Source: Pelagibacterium flavum
GTDB lineage: Bacteria > Pseudomonadota > Alphaproteobacteria > Rhizobiales > Devosiaceae
Assembly: GCF_025854335.1 (NCBI RefSeq)
Contig: NZ_CP107716.1
Coordinates: 434,001-498,000, forward strand
DNA length: 64,000 nt
Direction: 5' to 3'
The translations under genes were made by a program, and so were the position numbers. How positions within the stretch are numbered: the first letter of the stretch is position 1; each line of letters opens with the position of its first letter. The notes beneath the pieces are model-generated. The model saw only the letters and a list, made by a program, of their open reading frames with translations. It was not told the origin of the DNA and searched no databases. Positions 36,038 to 44,979 of this stretch are shown here, one piece after another.

Positions 36038-36999
36038 CCGTTCCGCTGATCCTGTGTGTCGAGGATGAGCCATCGCTGCGCGACGACGTCGCGTTCGAAC
36101 TGCACGAGGCCGGTTATGTCGTTAGTGCCGCCGGAGATGCGCGCGAGGCGCTGGCCCATCTGGAAAGGCAGCGCCCCGATCTGATCCTCTGTGACATCCT
36201 GATGCCCGGCATGGACGGCAAGAGGTTCATGTCCTATTTGCGTCAGACGAGACCCGATCTTGATGACGTGCCCTTTGTCTTTCTGACTGCCCTGTCCTCA
36301 CGCCAGCAGATAATCGATGGGCGCATGGCAGGAGCTGACGACTATGTGACCAAGCCCATTGATTACGACCTGCTTCGTGCAATCGTTGAATCGCGCCTGA
36401 ACCTGATGCGACGCTTGCGTGCAATGCCGGGAGACCGTTCCGGACTGGCCGCCCTGGATCGCCTGGCTATTGGCGTGGTGCTACTCGATGCTAATGGCGG
36501 CGTGGTCCATGCCAATCCTCTCGCTCAGCGCCTATCGGGCGAGGCTGGTATTTCACTGAGTGGGCGCATTACCGCCAGCGGCGAAGATGGTCGGAAGCTG
36601 TCCGCATTGATCGCGGGGTTAGCTCTGGATGAAGGAACGGCCCCCACGGGTTTACGCTTGGAAGATGGGGCCCAGCTCATGGTCGTTGGGATGTCGCTGC
36701 CAGCACACTCGCACCATGGCGAGGCAGTCGCTATGCTGATACTGAGCGGCACAGATAGCAAGCTCCCTATGGACACTGCGACGCTTGGCCAGTTGTTCGA
36801 CCTGACGCGGATGGAGGCCCAGGTCGCTTGTTTGTTAGCCGAGGGGCTGCGCCGCAGCCAGATCGCAGACCGGTTGGCGATCTCAGGTACGACCGTCGCA
36901 TTCCATCTACGAAATATCTTCTCCAAAACCGGCGTGCAAAGGCAGGCGGAACTGGTGGCGCTAATTCTGTCTGTCCCACTGGCGCAACCCGCGACCTGA
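36034..36999 (+). CDS. Response regulator REC-PAS-LuxR
   Basis: A 321-residue regulator. The receiver domain at residues 1-120 has acidic pocket EDE (10-12), phospho-acceptor Asp54 and Lys107. A PAS-like middle domain (LAIGVVLLDANGGVVHANPLAQRL) follows, with a C-terminal LuxR-type helix-turn-helix (TRMEAQVACLLAEGLRRSQIADRLAISGTTVAFHLRNIFSK). A middle PAS domain is unusual in REC-LuxR proteins and could add a second input. Confidence 0.88.
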   Translation: MTVPLILCVEDEPSLRDDVAFELHEAGYVVSAAGDAREALAHLERQRPDLILCDILMPGMDGKRFMSYLRQTRPDLDDVPFVFLTALSSRQQIIDGRMAGADDYVTKPIDYDLLRAIVESRLNLMRRLRAMPGDRSGLAALDRLAIGVVLLDANGGVVHANPLAQRLSGEAGISLSGRITASGEDGRKLSALIAGLALDEGTAPTGLRLEDGAQLMVVGMSLPAHSHHGEAVAMLILSGTDSKLPMDTATLGQLFDLTRMEAQVACLLAEGLRRSQIADRLAISGTTVAFHLRNIFSKTGVQRQAELVALILSVPLAQPAT

Positions 37000-37469
37000 A
37001 GGAAGCAGTACAGGGCGAGGCCGGCGAAAGCTATCCAACCGCCGCGAGCTTGCTCGCCCGTTCAAGCCAGTGGGCTACAATCTTTGAGGTTTGCTTCACG
37101 TCCGATGAAGGCCTGGAAACCCAGCCGATAGCCATCAACGGGTGTCATCGTCTTTGGTATCCATTTCATTGGCAGCCTTTTCGCCCGGCCGTCTTTTCGG
37201 CTCAGACCGTATGCATATTCGCTTTTCTCGCTGTTGGTCTTTGCGGCCATCCATAGCAGAGCGCCGTAGAACGTCTCAATCATTGCCGGTCAGGCCCACG
37301 ATCCTCTCGTTGACGAGACTTCCCAGCTCGATTAGATGCCGCGTGCGCCCGCGGCGCTCGACTTGCCAGGTGCGCATGTCGCCACCCGCCCGTTACGCCT
37401 GATGACGGTTGCATACGGCCCAGTCGCGCTTGAGTGCGGCCCGTGTAGCGGTCAGTCTCCTTTAACTCA
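37000..37469. other. Eroded region, no supportable gene
   Basis: About 470 bases between the response regulator and the nnrU remnant. Several frames are open but none is coherent. A minus-strand frame at 37062-37283 (MIETFYGALLWMAAKTNSEK) is protein-like over about 40 residues but has no family match. Confidence 0.35.
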
Positions 37470-37943
37470 GTTCTACTGAGGGACTGAGTTGCGGACAGGG
37501 CGAGATCCGCAACGGTCCCAAACAGCAGCAAGGATCGAACATCGCCGTTTGGTGGAATATGCGAAGCGCCCCACAATGCAGGACCACAAAAATTCGATGG
37601 CGTGTAATGGCCACCACGGCGCCAGGGGTCGGCCTTGTCTATGTCGGCGTGCAGAAAGCGAGAATGGATTTTGCAGAGACAAGCCCTGCGATGATCAGAA
37701 GGAGGCTGAGCGGAGACACAATGAGCGTGATCCAGGCCTGCCATTCAGCGGAAATCCACGCCAACACCACGGTGCGGAAATTGCGGCGTGAAAGACCCAC
37801 CCAAGCAAAACGAGGGAAAGAACCCCGTATGTCGCAAGATAGCCATTGCGGCCCATGAGCCTAATGAGGGTTGGTCGCACACCGGGGAGTGATGGTATGA
37901 GGTGGGACAGAACGAAGAGTGATATTGCCAAGAGGTTGACCAT
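37470..37943 (-). pseudogene. nnrU: nnrU, frameshifted
   Basis: The minus strand encodes NnrU in pieces: NLLAISLFVLSHLIPSLPGVRPTLIRLMGRNGYLATYGVLSLVLLGWVF from 37943, then WITLIVSPLSLLLIIAGLVSAKSIL in another frame, then ALWGASHIPPNGDVRSLLLFG in a third. NnrU is a membrane protein linked to NO metabolism and denitrification. At least two frame changes prevent a full product. Confidence 0.7.
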
Positions 37944-37958
37944 TGTCTCATCCGGCTT

Positions 37959-37995
37959 GAGCGGGGCCGCGCTCGTGAAAGTGCGGCCCCTCGCT
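37959..37995 (-). terminator. GC-rich hairpin after pseudoazurin 2
   Basis: An 8-bp perfect stem GGGGCCGC (37963-37970) / GCGGCCCC (37983-37990), extendable with one bulge, begins about ten bases after the stop of the pseudoazurin. No T run follows in the transcript. Confidence 0.4.
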
Positions 37996-38001
37996 GACTT
38001 T

Positions 38002-38442
38002 TTAAAGCTCGAGCACCTCGTATGCGGTTTCGAAACGCTCTTCTGCCTTTGGCGGCAGATTTGTGGCCTTGGCTTCCTCCAGATTGGCGGGGCCGTCCCC
38101 AACCTGGATCAGGGTAACCATCCCCATGCCGTAGTGGGGAGTGCATTTAATGCCGTATACGCCGCCGACATCGAACGTGAGAGTAACAGTTTGCCCAATA
38201 GTGGTGCGAAAAGTTTCTGCTCCATCTGGCAGCATGCCCGCTATGGCCTCGGCATTGTGCCCCGGATCGGTTGCGACAAACGTAACCGTGTCGCCAGGTT
38301 CGATCTTGATGGCGGCGGGCTCAAATACCATCACGCCGGCGTCGCCCTTGTTGAGCATCTGAATTTCGTGATCTGCCGCCCAGGCGGGGCTCGTAGCAAA
38401 GCCCATCGTCAATACGAGTGCGGCGAGAGTGACCTTATGCAT
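38002..38442 (-). CDS. Pseudoazurin (second copy)
   Basis: A 146-residue blue copper protein with signal peptide (residues 1-23, ending WAA). Type 1 ligands: His62, Cys100, His103, Met108 (in IKCTPHYGMGM). It is clearly paralogous to 11140-11610 and probably the functional partner of NirK. The ATG at 38442 follows GGAG. An FNR-like box stands about 75 bases upstream. Confidence 0.93.
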   Translation of the reverse strand: MHKVTLAALVLTMGFATSPAWAADHEIQMLNKGDAGVMVFEPAAIKIEPGDTVTFVATDPGHNAEAIAGMLPDGAETFRTTIGQTVTLTFDVGGVYGIKCTPHYGMGMVTLIQVGDGPANLEEAKATNLPPKAEERFETAYEVLEL

Positions 38443-38510
38443 TTCGAACTCCATTGTGAGGGTGAACTTCGTGTTCGTCTCGTTGGTAGCGCATAGGGAA
38501 GCCCTCATCC

Positions 38511-38524
38511 TTGTGCTGGATCAA
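38511..38524. promoter_or_regulatory. FNR/NNR-type box before pseudoazurin 2
   Basis: TTGTGCTGGATCAA matches TTGAT-N4-ATCAA in eight of ten positions and has the same N4 (CTGG) as the box at nirK. Its centre is ~75 bases before the start codon, a fitting distance for activation near -41 of a promoter. Confidence 0.6.
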
Positions 38525-38741
38525 GTAACCCGGCCCCGTTTCGAGCGTGAGGAGAGGACATCAAAAAAATTGACGTTTGGGCAGCACCCCAGCCCCGGGG
38601 AAATCGAGCGCGGTGGGCCGGCCAGCGCGGCGCGAACTTTTGCCAATTTAAAGTTGTGGCTGCGGCACAAGCGGTCCCAGAGCCGGAGAGCGCAATAGGA
38701 AGCTGTGCCATCCGTATGTGCGCAGGCGTCGGCGCGCACCG

Positions 38742-39125
38742 TCATTTGACCAGCATATCGGCGCGGACCTCTTCAGCTTTGGAGCGATATTGTTGCGCAA
38801 CCATCCACGCCTTGAGGGGGCGGAGAGGAGGAACACAGGTCAGAAAGATCAAGGGCACAGTAGTGGCCAGGTGCACCCATATCGGCGCCCGAAATGCGAC
38901 CTCGAGCCATAGGCCGAACACGACCGCGGGAATGCATCCCACCATGAGAATCAGGAACGCCGGGCCATCGGCGGGATCCGCAAAACTATAGTCGAGGCCG
39001 CAAGCCTCGCAGTCCTTCCGCAGGGTCAAAAATCCCTTGAACAGCTGTCCTTCACCGCAGCGTGGGCACCGAGCGCGCATGCTTGTGCCGATGCCGAGGG
39101 GTGTTTGGTTTTGATCACGTGTCAT
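38742..39125 (-). CDS. DUF983 membrane protein with zinc ribbon
   Basis: A 127-residue protein: a four-Cys ribbon (CPRCGEGQLFKGFL, then CEACGLDY), then two membrane helices (AFLILMVGCIPAVVFGLWLEV and IWVHLATTVPLIFLTCVPPL). DUF983 proteins commonly accompany cytochrome oxidase or nitrogen-oxide genes; their function is unknown. It overlaps the haemoglobin gene by eleven bases and is co-transcribed with it. Confidence 0.85.
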   Translation of the reverse strand: MTRDQNQTPLGIGTSMRARCPRCGEGQLFKGFLTLRKDCEACGLDYSFADPADGPAFLILMVGCIPAVVFGLWLEVAFRAPIWVHLATTVPLIFLTCVPPLRPLKAWMVAQQYRSKAEEVRADMLVK

Positions 39126-39552
39126 GATGGCTCCCGCTTACGATGTTGGGGTGGGTCGCATGGACGCCCTCCACGCTGTCGGCAGGTGTGTGTTTGAATC
39201 CGAACAGGCCCGCTCTCAAGCTCTGGGCAATTCGCGATGCCTTGCCTTCGAGGGCATTGGCAACGACCGGATCGAAGATCTCCCTGGCTGTCTGTGACCA
39301 CAGGGCCAGCCAGCGGGAGAACAGGGCAGGCGTCAATCGCGATGCGAAGGAGAGATGGGCACCGAAGGGGTTGCCCTTGTAACGGCCAGAGGTAAGCATG
39401 ACCGAAGACCAGAAATCGGTCAGACGATTAATGTGATCATCCCAATCCTCTACGGTATCGGCGAAAATCGGGGCCAATTCACCATCAGCGCGAACCTTCT
39501 CGTAGAAGCGCGTTACCTGCAGTCTCAGCCCATCCTCGCTCAGTTCGGTCAT
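39115..39552 (-). CDS. Group III truncated haemoglobin
   Basis: A 145-residue globin with the group III signature: VTRFYEKVRADGELAPIF, VEDWDDHINRLTDFWSSVML, GNPFGAHLSF, and FSRWLALWSQTAREIF. Such proteins bind NO or O2 and are linked to nitrosative stress. The ~20-residue tail after GLFGFKHTPA is extra. Its promoter region faces the NsrR-like gene, which suggests direct control by that regulator. Confidence 0.9.
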   Translation of the reverse strand: MTELSEDGLRLQVTRFYEKVRADGELAPIFADTVEDWDDHINRLTDFWSSVMLTSGRYKGNPFGAHLSFASRLTPALFSRWLALWSQTAREIFDPVVANALEGKASRIAQSLRAGLFGFKHTPADSVEGVHATHPNIVSGSHHDT

Positions 39553-39587
39553 TTGCGAGCTCCAAATTGGTTGTGAAGGCAGACTGG

Positions 39588-39620
39588 TACATCAATCTAA
39601 TACATGCAATAGCAATACAT
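39588..39620. promoter_or_regulatory. TACAT repeats between globin and NsrR-like genes
   Basis: Three copies of TACAT at 39588, 39601 and 39616 lie in the 98-base divergent space. Rrf2/NsrR operators are AT-rich and built on ATG(C/T)AT-like half sites, so this is the most likely operator, but spacing and symmetry are imperfect. Confidence 0.35.
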
Positions 39621-39650
39621 CATTAAACCTGCGACATATTGGAAACTTCG

Positions 39651-40103
39651 ATGCGCCTCACGCTTCATACTGACCTGGCATTGCGGGTGATGGTCTATCT
39701 GGCTCAGTATCAGGATCGGCTGTGTTCCATTTCGGAAATTTCGCGATTCTACGATGTATCTCACAATCACTTGGTCAAAGTGGCTCATGGGCTGGTCAGG
39801 AAGGGCTACATCGAAAGCGCGCGCGGTCGAATGGGTGGTCTTCGACTGGCGCGTGCCGCCTCCGAAATATCGGTCGGCGAGATCGTCCGGTCGATGGAGG
39901 ACTGTCTCGACCTTGTCGATTGCACGACCTGCCGTTTGGCACCGGGATGTGGCCTGAGGGGCCTGATAGGGCAGGCCATGGCTGCGTTTTTGCATGTTTT
40001 GGACGAATGCACGATCGCTCAGCTACAGGGTGAGGCGACCGGCATTCTGTCCATACTGTCGACACAACAGTTGCCGCCTACGCAAACACTCCAGCAACGC
40101 TAA
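39651..40103 (+). CDS. nsrR: Rrf2-family NO-sensing repressor, NsrR-like
   Basis: A 150-residue Rrf2 regulator: MRLTLHTDLALRVMVYLA with winged helix (ISEISRFYDVSHNHLVKVAHGLVRKGYI), and the cluster loop with Cys85, Cys94 and Cys100 (Cys91 is extra), matching the three-cysteine Fe-S site of NsrR. NO destroys the cluster and relieves repression of NO-detoxifying genes. The divergent truncated haemoglobin is the obvious target. The ATG at 39651 fits the family; an in-frame TTG lies four codons upstream. Confidence 0.85.
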   Translation: MRLTLHTDLALRVMVYLAQYQDRLCSISEISRFYDVSHNHLVKVAHGLVRKGYIESARGRMGGLRLARAASEISVGEIVRSMEDCLDLVDCTTCRLAPGCGLRGLIGQAMAAFLHVLDECTIAQLQGEATGILSILSTQQLPPTQTLQQR

Positions 40104-40267
40104 TGCACGATTGAGCGCCGGTGGCGCGGGCCCCCTTGTCTTGCATAGGGGACAGAGCAATGGACGGGGACCAACGGGACACTGCGACGGCAACACTCGC
40201 CGACCTTTTGCCGCCGGTTGCATTTGTAGGAATTTGGCCTCGATGGTAGCTCCATTGAGGGCAGCAT

Positions 40268-40867
40268 ATGCTGATAAGTTTGAGGTATTCGATAGTGGAC
40301 CGAACAACTCGTCGTTCGACTGGCTTCCGGTATCCTGACACGCAGCCACCGAGGCTTCGTCCATCTCGTAGGTTCCCGGCATATGCGTATCTGCCAAACA
40401 GCGGATTTCCGCATCCCGTTCGGCACCCGGCGGGCCACAGCTTCGGCGCCAGCGAAGAGCCCCTGTCGTGGTGCAACACGAACCCACCAGAGCAGTTCCT
40501 ATGGGGTGTGGATCTGTTCAACTACTGCTATTATTGGGAGGCTCACGAGGCGTGGGAGCCGTTCTGGCAACACGTTGATCGCAATTCTGAAGAATGGGCC
40601 TTCCTGAAGGCGATCATCCTGCTCGCGGCGGCTGGCGTGAAAGTGCGTGAAGGTAAGCACGGGCCGAAGCGGCGCCATCTTGAGCGTGCAGCAACATTGT
40701 TGGTCAGGCTGAATGCCGACGTGTTCACACCTGCTATTGGGATGTCACCACAAGTCCTGGCGGATTGTGCGCGGGCGGAGAGCCGCCGATTCTGGCCGTT
40801 TCGCGGTCGATCTGGTCTCGATATTTTTCTCCACCCACTACAGGTAGGAGCAGGGAGGTCGTGTTGA
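40268..40867 (+). CDS. DUF309 protein
   Basis: A 199-residue protein. Residues ~35-60 (FPAYAYLPNSGFPHP, then DPAGHSF-like RHPAGHSFG) and ~75-135 (FNYCYYWEAHEAWEPFW, AFLKAIILLAAAGVKVREG) are DUF309, an all-helical family of unknown function with a conserved E-A-H-E motif. The frame ends eighteen bases before the second IS21 element, and the last residues may be altered by nearby rearrangement. Confidence 0.75.
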   Translation: MLISLRYSIVDRTTRRSTGFRYPDTQPPRLRPSRRFPAYAYLPNSGFPHPVRHPAGHSFGASEEPLSWCNTNPPEQFLWGVDLFNYCYYWEAHEAWEPFWQHVDRNSEEWAFLKAIILLAAAGVKVREGKHGPKRRHLERAATLLVRLNADVFTPAIGMSPQVLADCARAESRRFWPFRGRSGLDIFLHPLQVGAGRSC

Positions 40868-40997
40868 TCTCCTATAAGACCGACTGTTGATTTCCGCTGA
40901 GAAGTGACCCGGTTCAGGGAGATTTTTCCACTGAGAAGTGACCCATGTTTGAACGCTATCCTGCTCGTTTTGGGCGGGAGATTTAGGAGTGTTGGAC

Positions 40998-42524
40998 ATG
41001 GCGTTTTTGAGCGTTATCCGGCGCTGGCATTTCCGGGACGGTTTATCGATCCGGGAGATTGCGCGGCGCACGGGCCTGTCCCGGAATACCATTCGCAAAT
41101 ACCTTCGGACCGATACGGTTGAGCCGAAGTTCCAGGTTCCAGATCGGCCAAGCAAGATCGATGCTTTTGCCGAGAAGCTGTCAGGCTGGCTGAAGGCCGA
41201 GAGCCGCAAGCCGCGCAAGCAGCGGCGCACCATCAAGCAGATCCATGCTGATCTGGTGAGCCTCGGTTTCGAAGGCTCTTATGGTCGTGTGGCGGCCTTT
41301 GCCCGTCGATGGAAAGAGGAACGCCAGCGCGAGCAGAATGTGAGCGGCAGGGGCGTTTTCGTTCCTCTTGTTTTTGAGCCTGGCGAAGCTTTCCAGTTTG
41401 ACTGGAGCGAGGATTGGGCACTGATCGGGGGCGAGCGGATCAAGCTCCAGGTCGCCCATACCAAGCTCTGCTACAGCCGGGCCTTTATTGTGCGGGCCTA
41501 TCTGCTCCAGACCCACGAGATGCTGTTTGATGCCCACAACCATGCCTTCCGAGTTCTGGGCGGCGTCCCGCGCCGGGGCATTTATGACAACATGAGGACG
41601 GCCGTGGACAAGGTTGGCCGTGGCAAGGCACGTCAGGTCAATGCCCGGTTCTCGGCCATGGCCAGCCACTTCCTGTTCGAGCCCGAGTTCTGCAATCCCG
41701 CTGCCGGTTGGGAAAAGGGTATGGTGGAAAAGAACGTGCTCGATATGCGGCACCGGCTTTTCCAGCCCTTGCCACGTGCAAACTCGCTCGATGAGTTGAA
41801 CGTCTGGCTCGAGCAGCGCTGTGTGGCTCTATGGGAAGAGATTGCTCATGGCGCGGAACCGGGTTCGGTTGCCAATTCCTGGTGCATCGAGACGCCGTAT
41901 CTGATGACCGTGCCGCGGGCCTTTGACGGGTTCATCGAACATACCAAACGGGTCTCGCCCACCTGCCTGGTTCACCTCGAGCGCGTTCGCTATAGCGTTC
42001 CGGCCTCGTTCGCCAACAGACCGGTCAGCGTCAGGGTCTATCCGGACCGCATTGTCGTTGTCGCTGAAGGCCAGGCGATCTGCGAGCACAAGAGGATTAT
42101 CGAGCGGCATCATGGGCAGGGTCACACCGTTTATGACTGGCGCCATTATCTGGCGGTGATCCAGCGCAAGCCCGGTGCCCTGCGCAATGGTGCACCCTTT
42201 GCCGACATGCCCGATGGATTCCGGCAACTTCAGCGCCACCTTCTGGGCAAACCCGGTGGCGATCGTGAGATGGTCGAGATCCTGGCTCTGGTTCTCCATC
42301 ACGACGAACAGGCGGTGCTGGCCGCGGTCGAGATGGCGCTGGAGGCCGGGGTGCCCACCAAGACCCATATCCTCAACCTGTTGCACAGGCTGATCGATGG
42401 CAAGCCGGGAACGGTGCCGCCAGTCAGGGCACCGCAGGCCCTTGTGCTGGGCAAGGAACCGCAGGCCAATGTCGAGCGCTACGATACCCTGCGCGCGGAC
42501 AAGGAGGTGCGCCATGCGTCATGA
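40998..42524 (+). CDS. istA: IS21-family transposase IstA (second element)
   Basis: A 508-residue DDE transposase. [30 protein letters not shown] is followed by the core: Asp in FQFDWSEDW, Asp in IYDNMRT, Glu in [19 protein letters not shown] lies eight bases before the ATG at 40998. It differs clearly from the first element (different ends and sequence), so two independent insertions occurred. Confidence 0.92.
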   Translation: MAFLSVIRRWHFRDGLSIREIARRTGLSRNTIRKYLRTDTVEPKFQVPDRPSKIDAFAEKLSGWLKAESRKPRKQRRTIKQIHADLVSLGFEGSYGRVAAFARRWKEERQREQNVSGRGVFVPLVFEPGEAFQFDWSEDWALIGGERIKLQVAHTKLCYSRAFIVRAYLLQTHEMLFDAHNHAFRVLGGVPRRGIYDNMRTAVDKVGRGKARQVNARFSAMASHFLFEPEFCNPAAGWEKGMVEKNVLDMRHRLFQPLPRANSLDELNVWLEQRCVALWEEIAHGAEPGSVANSWCIETPYLMTVPRAFDGFIEHTKRVSPTCLVHLERVRYSVPASFANRPVSVRVYPDRIVVVAEGQAICEHKRIIERHHGQGHTVYDWRHYLAVIQRKPGALRNGAPFADMPDGFRQLQRHLLGKPGGDREMVEILALVLHHDEQAVLAAVEMALEAGVPTKTHILNLLHRLIDGKPGTVPPVRAPQALVLGKEPQANVERYDTLRADKEVRHAS

Positions 42525-43305
42525 TCCGGCAAGCGCGGCCCTGATCATCATGCTCAAGAGCCTCAAGATGGCAGGCATGGCCCAGGCAATCAGCGAACTC
42601 ACCGAACAGGGATCTCCGGCCTTTGAATCGGCCGTTCCGATCCTCTCACAATTGCTCAAGGCCGAGATGGCTGAAAGAGAGACGCGATCCATTGCCTATC
42701 AGCTCAAGGTGGCGCGCTTTCCAACCTACAAGGACTTGGCTGGCTTTGATTTTGCCAGTAGCGAGATCAATGAGGCCCTGGTGCGCCAGCTTCATGCCGG
42801 CGCCTTTATCGACAAGGCCGACAACGTGGTGTTGGTGGGCGGGCCGGGAACCGGCAAGACCCACATCGCCACGGCACTGGGCATTCAGGCCATCGAGCAT
42901 CACCGCAAGCGGGTTCGCTTCTTTTCGACCGTCGAACTGGTCAATGCGCTGGAGCAGGAAAAGGCCCAGGGCAAGGCCGGGCAGATCGCCAACCGGCTCA
43001 TCCATTCCGATCTGGTGATCCTTGATGAGCTCGGATATTTGCCCTTCAGCGCTTCAGGAGGAGCATTGCTCTTCCATCTGCTGAGCAAGCTCTATGAGCG
43101 CACCAGCGTCATCATCACCACCAATCTCAGCTTTGCCGAATGGGCCAGCGTATTCGGCGACGCCAAGATGACGACCGCGCTGCTCGACCGGCTGACCCAT
43201 CACTGCCATATCCTCGAGACCGGAAACGACAGCTTCCGGTTCAAAAACAGCTCGGCCCAAACCGTCAAAACCAAAAAGGAGAAAACACCCGGCTTGACCA
43301 CCTGA
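42514..43305 (+). CDS. istB: IS21-family helper ATPase IstB (second element)
   Basis: A 263-residue DnaC-like ATPase with Walker A GGPGTGKT and Walker [20 protein letters not shown] precedes the ATG; it overlaps the istA stop by eleven bases. Confidence 0.93.
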   Translation: MRHDPASAALIIMLKSLKMAGMAQAISELTEQGSPAFESAVPILSQLLKAEMAERETRSIAYQLKVARFPTYKDLAGFDFASSEINEALVRQLHAGAFIDKADNVVLVGGPGTGKTHIATALGIQAIEHHRKRVRFFSTVELVNALEQEKAQGKAGQIANRLIHSDLVILDELGYLPFSASGGALLFHLLSKLYERTSVIITTNLSFAEWASVFGDAKMTTALLDRLTHHCHILETGNDSFRFKNSSAQTVKTKKEKTPGLTT

Positions 43306-43381
43306 CCAATCCCAAATCATATCCATGAGGCGGGTCAATTCTCGGTGAAAATACCGGGTCACTTCTCAGCAGAAATCAACA

Positions 43382-43936
43382 CTCCGGACCTTGATCGCCG
43401 ACATCATCGTCGATGTTGACGATGCGGTGCGGGACGTCGTCCTCACGATCCACTGGCGGGGCGGCCAACACTCAGAACTGCGTGTTCACAAACCCCAAGC
43501 GGGGGAACACGGTTGCGCGACAGCTGAAGATGCGTTGGCAGTAATGAGAAGCATGGCAGGTCGTTGGTCTGACGAGCATATCGCCGCGTCGCTCAATCGG
43601 ATGGGTTTGCCCACCGGCCACGGAAAAACTTGGACGGCGCACCGCGTCTCGTCGGTTCGGCGGGTTCGCGGCATCCATGCCTACCGTTCGGCTGAGAAAA
43701 ATGGCGAATGGCTCACCATGACCGAGGCAGCCAAGGCTTTAGGCGTTACACGCCACGCGATCAGGCGCCTTATCAAGACCGGCACCCTCCCAGCTGTTCA
43801 GGTAGTGCGCGGTGCGCCGTACCAAATCCGTGCCGAAGACCTGGCGTCGGAGACGATCAAAACCGCGATAGCCCGGAAAGGTCGCCCGTGTCGCACCGTC
43901 GACGCGAACACGCTTCCAATGTTTACAGACACTTAG
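43382..43936 (+). pseudogene. Serine site-specific recombinase, C-terminal fragment
   Basis: The frame starts inside the IS21 border and encodes the C-terminal part of a large serine recombinase: DVDDAVRDVVLTIHWRGGQHSELRV, MRSMAGRWSDEHIAASLNRMG, and a final helix-turn-helix (WLTMTEAAKALGVTRHAIRRLI). The catalytic serine domain and recombinase domain are missing. Such enzymes mobilise genomic islands, so this may be the old integration gene of the accessory region. Confidence 0.75.
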
Positions 43937-43945
43937 CAATGGAGT

Positions 43946-44347
43946 GCATAATGAAACACGCTTCGCGATGTGACGGATGATCCGCTCGACAGCATTATTG
44001 TCGAGCTAAATGCGCCCATCGGTCAGGAACAACTCGAGCCCACCTCCGTGTTTGGCAATGTAGCTCAATGCTTCCCCGAGCGGTGCTTTTGGCGAGACGC
44101 GACTGCGATGGTGATCATGGCAATCTTTTATCCGCGCCAGGGCCGGAGCTGACCGCTCCCGGCGCACGGCGAAGCGGTCATCCGGGCGCAAGCGTCGGAT
44201 ATCGGCCTCAATGGGAGGCAATCCGGCTCGCCGGAGCACCCGGTTCCAAGCGGACGGATGCCGTCCCCAACACAATCTCTGGTCCAGCCGATGCCGACGG
44301 CTCGCGCATGCGCCCAGGTGTAAATCGGAGGGAGGTCGAGATGGCAC
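43946..44347 (-). pseudogene. IS66-family transposase (TnpC) remnant
   Basis: The minus strand reads SRVSPKAPLGEALSYI, then LFLTDGRI, a TAG stop, then LDNNAVERIIRHIAKRV, a clear match to the C-terminal catalytic part of IS66 TnpC. The in-frame stop and lack of the rest mark it as dead. The sequence on its upstream side, to about 44347, is only weakly coherent. Confidence 0.65.
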
Positions 44348-44600
44348 GTCCCACCTGATGATCCTCTTTTAGATTGCCGTTCTCGTGGCGGCGGACGGAC
44401 TGCACGAAGCCCGCCCCTCACTCCGACGGGCGCTGACCGTTCGACTCCCACGGGGAGTGCAGCACCTCGGCGTGCCAATCGGGTGCCGCTAGAGGTGGTG
44501 GCGCTTTCAGGGAAGTGCTCATCATTGGTTTTCAGGACTATTTCGAAATTCGCCGAAATAAAACTTGACGGCGAGTCACCTTCATGCGACTTGTTATTCC
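44348..44600. promoter_or_regulatory. Leader of the arsR-flavoprotein operon with palindrome
   Basis: The 250-base leader ends in an inverted repeat ATTTCG-N8-CGAAAT at 44540-44559, forty bases before the ArsR start. It resembles ArsR-family operators. The part before 44480 is GC-rich and not recognisable. Confidence 0.5.
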
Positions 44601-44930
44601 ATGATTATCGAATTAGCAGCCAAACAGCTCGAAGCTCTTGGAAACGTGACGCGCTTGGGACTTTACCGCACGCTTGTGCGGGCAGGACAAAGCGGGCTTG
44701 CGGTGGGCCAACTGCAGGAACGTCACGATATGGCAGCCTCCACCTTGTCGCATCATCTGAAGCGACTGATCGACGCGGGACTTGTCCGCCAGGAAAGGTC
44801 AGGAACAACCCTCTACTGTCATGCGGAATATTCCGCAATGGATGGTTTGATCGGATACCTATCGGACGAATGTTGCGCTGACCAAAACGGTTGCGGGCCA
44901 AGGTGCCTTTCCGACAGCGATGTCGCCTAA
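44601..44930 (+). CDS. ArsR-family metalloid/metal-responsive repressor
   Basis: A 109-residue ArsR/SmtB protein. The recognition helix is MAASTLSHHLKRLIDAGLVRQ and the wing is ERSGTTLYCHAEY. Cysteines at the C-terminal end (ECCADQNGCGPRC) could form a thiolate site for As(III) or Sb(III), a known arrangement in some ArsR types. The ribosome site is weak. Palindromes flank the gene on both sides, suggesting control of itself and of the flavoprotein. Confidence 0.85.
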   Translation: MIIELAAKQLEALGNVTRLGLYRTLVRAGQSGLAVGQLQERHDMAASTLSHHLKRLIDAGLVRQERSGTTLYCHAEYSAMDGLIGYLSDECCADQNGCGPRCLSDSDVA

Positions 44931-44952
44931 CCTCTTTTTGTAAGCTATTTCG

Positions 44953-44968
44953 ATATTTCTAGAAATAT
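44953..44968. promoter_or_regulatory. Palindrome before the flavoprotein gene
   Basis: ATATTTCTAGAAATAT, a perfect 16-base palindrome, 12 bases before the start codon. With the related half sites at 44540-44559 it is a probable second ArsR operator, or an mRNA hairpin. Confidence 0.55.
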
Positions 44969-44979
44969 GGGGTACGGAA

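Larger units (their letters stand above)
40885..43381 (+). mobile_element. IS21-family insertion sequence (second, different)
   Basis: A 2497-bp element with ends TGTTGATTTCCGCTGAGAAGTGACCC (left; the first 20 bases match the right end with one change) and AGCAGAAATCAACA (right). The motif CTGAGAAGTGACCC occurs twice at the left and in matching form twice at the right, as in other IS21 members. No target duplication is visible. It splits a serine recombinase from its N-terminal part. Confidence 0.88.

Noticed and set aside
37062..37283. 73-codon minus-strand frame in the eroded region
   Set aside because: Protein-like over a short stretch only; no start signal and no family.
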